NCBI GenBank assembly: GCA_040394635.1
Contig: JBEBRW010000002.1
Span: forward strand, 97,466-161,465
Origin: UBA5239 sp040394635
GTDB taxonomy: Bacteria; Verrucomicrobiota; Lentisphaeria; Victivallales; Victivallaceae
Direction: 5' to 3'
DNA: 64,000 bases
Shown: positions 60,620 to 64,000 of the stretch, one piece after another
Position numbering within the stretch: the stretch's first letter is position 1
How the letters are laid out: each line of letters starts with the position of its first letter
Made by a program: the position numbers and the translations under genes
Notes under the pieces: generated by a model
Told to the model about the DNA's origin: nothing
Seen by the model: only the letters and a program-made list of their open reading frames with translations
Database searches by the model: none

Positions 60620-62706
60620 TGAAAATGACATACCGCATACTGCTCCTGATCGTGCTGGCGATATCCGTTCAACTGACGGCTGAGCCGCTGGTGGTCCGCC
60701 AGGATTTCGAAGCCTCGCTGCGCTGGCAGCTCAAGGAATTCTCCGGTCAAACCTTCTGGCCGCTCCTGAAAGCCACCAATGTGACCCATCCCGCCTTTCA
60801 GACTTATCCCGCCTACAGCGATATCGTCCGGGAGCCGGTGTTCCGCAACTGCGCCCTCACCTACATCAATTATGGCAAAGCATTGCCTGCGGAGCCGGTC
60901 ACCGTACAGGCGCTGTTCACTCCTGGCCAGTGGCAGGCTATTCAGTCGGATTGCCGGCCGGGTATACCATTTCTGTTGCGCTACGCGGGCACCCGCCCTC
61001 CGCTGAAGCTGAAGGATCACTACGAACACGATGCCGCAGCGTATCGCCAATGGCTCGCGGAACACCCCGGCTTCATCGCTTTTGAACAAGCCGAATGGGA
61101 CAATGAACTGACCCAGATGGAATATTATATCAGCCGCATCAAATCCCCGGACGAACGCCGGGAGATCGCCAAACGTTATCCCCCCGGCAGCAATCGCGAT
61201 GAACTTCTCGCCACTGCCCGCAAAATGCATACGAACATCGGCCGCTTCTTCTTTGACGATCCCGCCCATGTCGCCATGATGCGCGCCGGCTGGTGCCTGG
61301 ACCACCTCGCCGCCGAATGGGGCTCCAAACTGCTGGTCCTCGAAACCACCAACACCACCGCGCAGGAGACCGATTACCATTACCGCTGGCAAATCTCCAT
61401 GTTCTTCACCCGCGGTGCGGCCCGGCAGTACGGCGTCCCGTGGTCGTGGTACGTAGCCAACTTCTACAATGGATATGCATCCAACGGCGAGTGGCGCAAC
61501 GACAATTTCCACAATTACTTCGCCAACCAGCCCAACTGCGGCCCCGACAAAGGCATGTCGCAATCCCTCTACCGCAAAGCGTTTTATCTGGCCTATCTGG
61601 GCGGCGCCAGTTTCGTCGAACCCGAGGAATGGACGGCTATTATGCTGCAGCATGACAAGTCGATCGACAAAATCGTCCTGAGCCCGTTCGGCCACGACCT
61701 GCGCGAATTCTACGAGTTCACCACCGCCAACCCCGGCCGCGGCGTAGCTTATGCCCCCGTGGCACTGTTGGTACCGTTCAACCAGGGTTATCCAAACTGG
61801 GGCGGCCACTCGTGGAGCCGCTTCGAATACACGCCCGGCGACTATATGATCGATGCCTTCATGGCCACCATTGTGCCCCCTTTCAACAGGCGGCAGGACA
61901 TGAAAAGAGGCGTCGAGGGCGCATTGTTCAACAGTCCCCACGGTGATATTTTCGATGTACTGAATCCCGACGTCGCCTCTGTCTCCCAGGCGCTGCCCGA
62001 CTACAAAGCCGCCGTCATGCTCGGCGAATACCGCGAGAACCCGGAAATGGCGCAAAACCTGATCCGCTATGTGGAGAACGGCGGTACACTGCTGATAAAC
62101 CTGAAACAGCTCTCGAAACACTTCCCGGAATCGTTCACGGGGATTTCACGCACCGGCGCCCACGCCGCCACGACTTTTCAGTCTAACAGCTACCGGTTCG
62201 AAAAAATCAAACTCCGCAATGCCGAAGCCCTTCTGCGCGATGATCAGGGAAACATCCTTGCCGCAGCCAACCGCTTCGGCAAGGGGCGCGTCATCGTCAC
62301 CACCCCCGACTATCTGGTTCCTCCCCTGACCGACAAAACCAAAAATATCGGCGAGACCCTGCGTGGAGAACGTTCCTTCGAACTCATCCAGCATTTCGTC
62401 AAACTCCTCTCCGCCGAGGTCCTGCCCATCGGCGTGGACGGCGACATCCAATACGGCTTAAACAAAACCCCCGATGGCTACTGGCTGTATCTCTTCAACA
62501 ACAAAGGCGTCCATAAATTTGTGGACACCCCGCAGACCCTCGATCCGGCGGCGCGCGCCACGGTCAAGATCGACCTGAAAAACCTCAGCGTCGCGGAAAT
62601 CACCGAACTCCGTAGCAGCACCCCGCTCACCTCCGCAAACAATACCCTGGAGCTCACCGTCGACGCCGGAGACCTCAAAATACTGCGCCTGAAAACCGCC
62701 GACTGA
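60619..62706 (+). CDS. Secreted protein, probable TIM-barrel hydrolase with C-terminal amidotransferase-like domain
   Basis: A 695-residue protein with signal peptide (MKMTYRILLLIVLAISVQL). The middle (about 100-400) is rich in Trp/Tyr and acidic residues with EQAEWDNELTQMEYY near 155 and PWSWYVANFYNGYASN near 275, and looks like a glycoside-hydrolase TIM barrel; no family signature is certain. Residues about 455-590 (AAVMLGEYRENPEMAQNLIR and VENGGTLLINL) resemble the glutamine-amidotransferase-like domain of GH42-type enzymes. The final 80 residues are beta-rich. It follows the pseudopilin gene with a 1-base overlap, so it belongs to the cassette. Confidence 0.75.
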   Translation: MKMTYRILLLIVLAISVQLTAEPLVVRQDFEASLRWQLKEFSGQTFWPLLKATNVTHPAFQTYPAYSDIVREPVFRNCALTYINYGKALPAEPVTVQALFTPGQWQAIQSDCRPGIPFLLRYAGTRPPLKLKDHYEHDAAAYRQWLAEHPGFIAFEQAEWDNELTQMEYYISRIKSPDERREIAKRYPPGSNRDELLATARKMHTNIGRFFFDDPAHVAMMRAGWCLDHLAAEWGSKLLVLETTNTTAQETDYHYRWQISMFFTRGAARQYGVPWSWYVANFYNGYASNGEWRNDNFHNYFANQPNCGPDKGMSQSLYRKAFYLAYLGGASFVEPEEWTAIMLQHDKSIDKIVLSPFGHDLREFYEFTTANPGRGVAYAPVALLVPFNQGYPNWGGHSWSRFEYTPGDYMIDAFMATIVPPFNRRQDMKRGVEGALFNSPHGDIFDVLNPDVASVSQALPDYKAAVMLGEYRENPEMAQNLIRYVENGGTLLINLKQLSKHFPESFTGISRTGAHAATTFQSNSYRFEKIKLRNAEALLRDDQGNILAAANRFGKGRVIVTTPDYLVPPLTDKTKNIGETLRGERSFELIQHFVKLLSAEVLPIGVDGDIQYGLNKTPDGYWLYLFNNKGVHKFVDTPQTLDPAARATVKIDLKNLSVAEITELRSSTPLTSANNTLELTVDAGDLKILRLKTAD

Positions 62707-62715
62707 TTCCCTCCT

Positions 62716-62815
62716 GCAAAATCAAAAGACGAAAAGGACCCAAAAGACGACCCGGGCTCAAAACTTAACCGTCCTTTTCGTCATTTTCGTCATTTCAGTC
62801 CTTTTCCCCTGCCAT
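62716..62815. repeat. Inverted repeat of AAAAGACGAAAAGG words
   Basis: GACGAAAAGGAC (62728-62739) is perfectly complementary to GTCCTTTTCGTC (62771-62782); both arms extend as degenerate AAAAGAC/GTCATTTTC words, and further copies follow on the right to about 62810. It lies after the 695-residue gene and could terminate its transcript, but there is no clean T-run directly after the stem. Confidence 0.75.
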
Positions 62816-62853
62816 GTCCATTGTTAATTTCGAATTTTTCTTGAATTGGGATA

Positions 62854-62908
62854 TTGACAATAACCCGGTCCGGTTGTATAATGATAGCGGTAACATGATA
62901 GCGGTAAC
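62854..62908 (+). promoter_or_regulatory. Consensus promoter with tandem 14-base direct repeat
   Basis: TTGACA (62854-62859) and TATAAT (62877-62882), exactly 17 bases apart. A perfect tandem repeat ATGATAGCGGTAAC follows (62881-62894 and 62895-62908), covering the expected transcription start and the first bases of the leader, directly before the LacI gene at 62916. It is the likely binding site of that regulator or of another. Confidence 0.8.
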
Positions 62909-62915
62909 ATAATTT

Positions 62916-63965
62916 ATGAACATGAAACAAAACGCCAATATTTATGAAGTGGCCGAATTGGCCCAGGTAAGCGCCATGACGGTGACCCGTGCTTTCAGCG
63001 GCAAAGCTCCGGTGGCGGAGAAAACCCGCCGGAAAATCATGGAAGCCGCCGAAAAACTGAATTACCGTCCCAGCCTCTTCGCCCGCAAGCTGAGCGGAGG
63101 CTCGACGAACAGCATCGGCATCCTGTGGTCGCTGGCGCCGCCGCATTCCTCGGTCCGCCAGGTTCGCGACATCACGATCCGCATGTACAATCAGGGCTAT
63201 GCCTGCCATGTGGCGGACAGCCTGAGCGATGAAAAAATCATCAAACAGTGCCTCGGCGAATTCATCGACCACCGGGTCGATGCCGTCGTACTTCAGGATG
63301 TCTGTCACGTCGACGAGGACGGCGAAATCACCAATCTGATGAAAAGATTGCCCGCCTGCCTTATGGTGGTAAACGAGCTTTATCCGAACCTGCCTTTCGA
63401 TCAGTTGGTTATCGATGAAAGCGAGGCGATCCGCGACCTCATGGCCGATTTCGCGGCCGCCGGCAAAAAACGCCCCGCTTATTGCTTCAGCAGTCATTCC
63501 CGGAAAGCCGATTTATTCCTGCAGGAACTGAAAAGCCAAGGCTTTCAGGGCGGAGCGGAAAACCTGTTGAATATCATCATAACCGCCGATATGAGCAACG
63601 ACCGCAACTGGAAAGCTTACGCGGAGTACCTCGACAAGACCTATCCGGGCGAAATTCCGTTCGACGCCTTTTTCGTCTCGACCGATGAATGCGCCGCCGC
63701 ATTGATTCAGTACCTGAAAAGCCGCGGCCTGCGCGTGCCGGAGGATATTGCCGTCTGTGGTTTCAACAACAGCGATATCTCGGAATTTTTCGCTCCCCCC
63801 ATCGCCAGCATCAGCCGCGAGGAGGAAAAAGTGGCCGATGCCATCGAACAAATGTTGATGCGCCGCCTGAGTGACCCTCAAGCCCCCAAACAAATTCTCA
63901 CATTGCCATTGAAATACATATCCCGCAAGTCCGCGGGCACCATTTTAAATAAGTTGCTATGGTAA
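62916..63965 (+). CDS. LacI-family regulator
   Basis: A 349-residue protein with HTH NIYEVAELAQVSAMTVTRAF at about 8-27 (the second helix has TVTRAF instead of the usual TVSRVL), and a sensor domain ending with VCGFNNSDISEFFAPPIASI. Autoregulation through the tandem repeat upstream is likely. Downstream the window ends; a weak GAGGTAG and ATG at 63992 could start the next gene. It may regulate a cassette that continues beyond the window, as the gene order LacI, pseudopilin, enzyme occurs twice before. Confidence 0.93.
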   Translation: MNMKQNANIYEVAELAQVSAMTVTRAFSGKAPVAEKTRRKIMEAAEKLNYRPSLFARKLSGGSTNSIGILWSLAPPHSSVRQVRDITIRMYNQGYACHVADSLSDEKIIKQCLGEFIDHRVDAVVLQDVCHVDEDGEITNLMKRLPACLMVVNELYPNLPFDQLVIDESEAIRDLMADFAAAGKKRPAYCFSSHSRKADLFLQELKSQGFQGGAENLLNIIITADMSNDRNWKAYAEYLDKTYPGEIPFDAFFVSTDECAAALIQYLKSRGLRVPEDIAVCGFNNSDISEFFAPPIASISREEEKVADAIEQMLMRRLSDPQAPKQILTLPLKYISRKSAGTILNKLLW

Positions 63966-64000
63966 AAAGAAATTGAGGTAGCGCGTATGAAATGAAAGAG

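Noticed and set aside
60598..62121. A 507-residue minus-strand open frame opposite the 695-residue gene
   Set aside because: Composition is that of a shadow, and the plus-strand gene has signal peptide, operon context and a coupled start.
62881..62908. CRISPR-like repeat
   Set aside because: Only two directly adjacent copies without spacers and no cas genes nearby; it is a promoter-region direct repeat.

Overview
The window looks like chromosomal DNA of a Lentisphaerota (Victivallales-like) bacterium of moderately high GC. This placement is inference. It rests on prepilin-type proteins that start with the hallmark pilin N-terminus next to LacI regulators and glycoside hydrolases, on many secreted sugar-degrading proteins, and on intergenic inverted repeats made of short degenerate words. 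A Gram-negative envelope fits the lipoproteins, the HlyD-type exporter and the L,D-transpeptidase. I saw no phage, insertion sequence or CRISPR array.

Layout. 1-3.9 kb: two tandem membrane-protein paralogs and the helicase HrpB. 4.0-8.3 kb: a sugar operon with an (alpha/alpha)6 hydrolase-like protein, an AGE-family epimerase and a LacI regulator, preceded by a perfect palindrome, then an AraC regulator. 8.4-11 kb: zinc importer ZnuA-ZnuC-ZnuB. 11-13.7 kb: TPR lipoprotein and primase DnaG. 14-20 kb: metallo-beta-lactamase-fold protein, FAD oxidoreductase, YihY/BrkB protein and a lipoprotein pair. 20.3-26.4 kb: argB-aroK-aroC, a large unknown membrane protein and a ceramidase-like protein. 26.4-31.7 kb: a secreted-type hydrolase fold gene on the minus strand and the operon pyrR-pyrB-pyrC-M20 peptidase. 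31.9-35.3 kb (minus): RluA synthase, L,D-transpeptidase, accA and a short N-acetylglutamate synthase. 35.5-39 kb: LOG protein, pyrF, a secretin-domain-like protein, RadC and tRNA-Ser(CGA). 39-44.3 kb (minus): a MarR-controlled YbhGFSR-like ABC exporter. 44.5-46 kb: an AT-rich lipoprotein and a DUF1275 protein.

45.9-64 kb is a carbohydrate region. One minus-strand operon reads LacI, pseudopilin-like protein, 965-aa GH123/DUF4091-like protein, SGNH hydrolase, GH29 fucosidase, with a GH78 rhamnosidase transcribed divergently. A second cassette reads LacI, pseudopilin-like protein, 695-aa secreted hydrolase-like protein, followed by another LacI gene. The same order, regulator then pseudopilin then large secreted enzyme, occurs twice with tight or overlapping junctions. 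This is the best candidate here for an undescribed functional module. Between the cassettes lie two membrane proteins of unknown role and a class III nucleotidyl cyclase.

Promoters are unusually readable: several start sites have near-consensus -35/-10 boxes exactly 17 bases apart, and several regulator genes carry palindromes or direct repeats placed over or just after them. Several intergenic regions hold long imperfect inverted repeats made of 6-10 base words, two of them wrapped around a classical terminator hairpin. No gene-free stretch exceeds about 250 bases.
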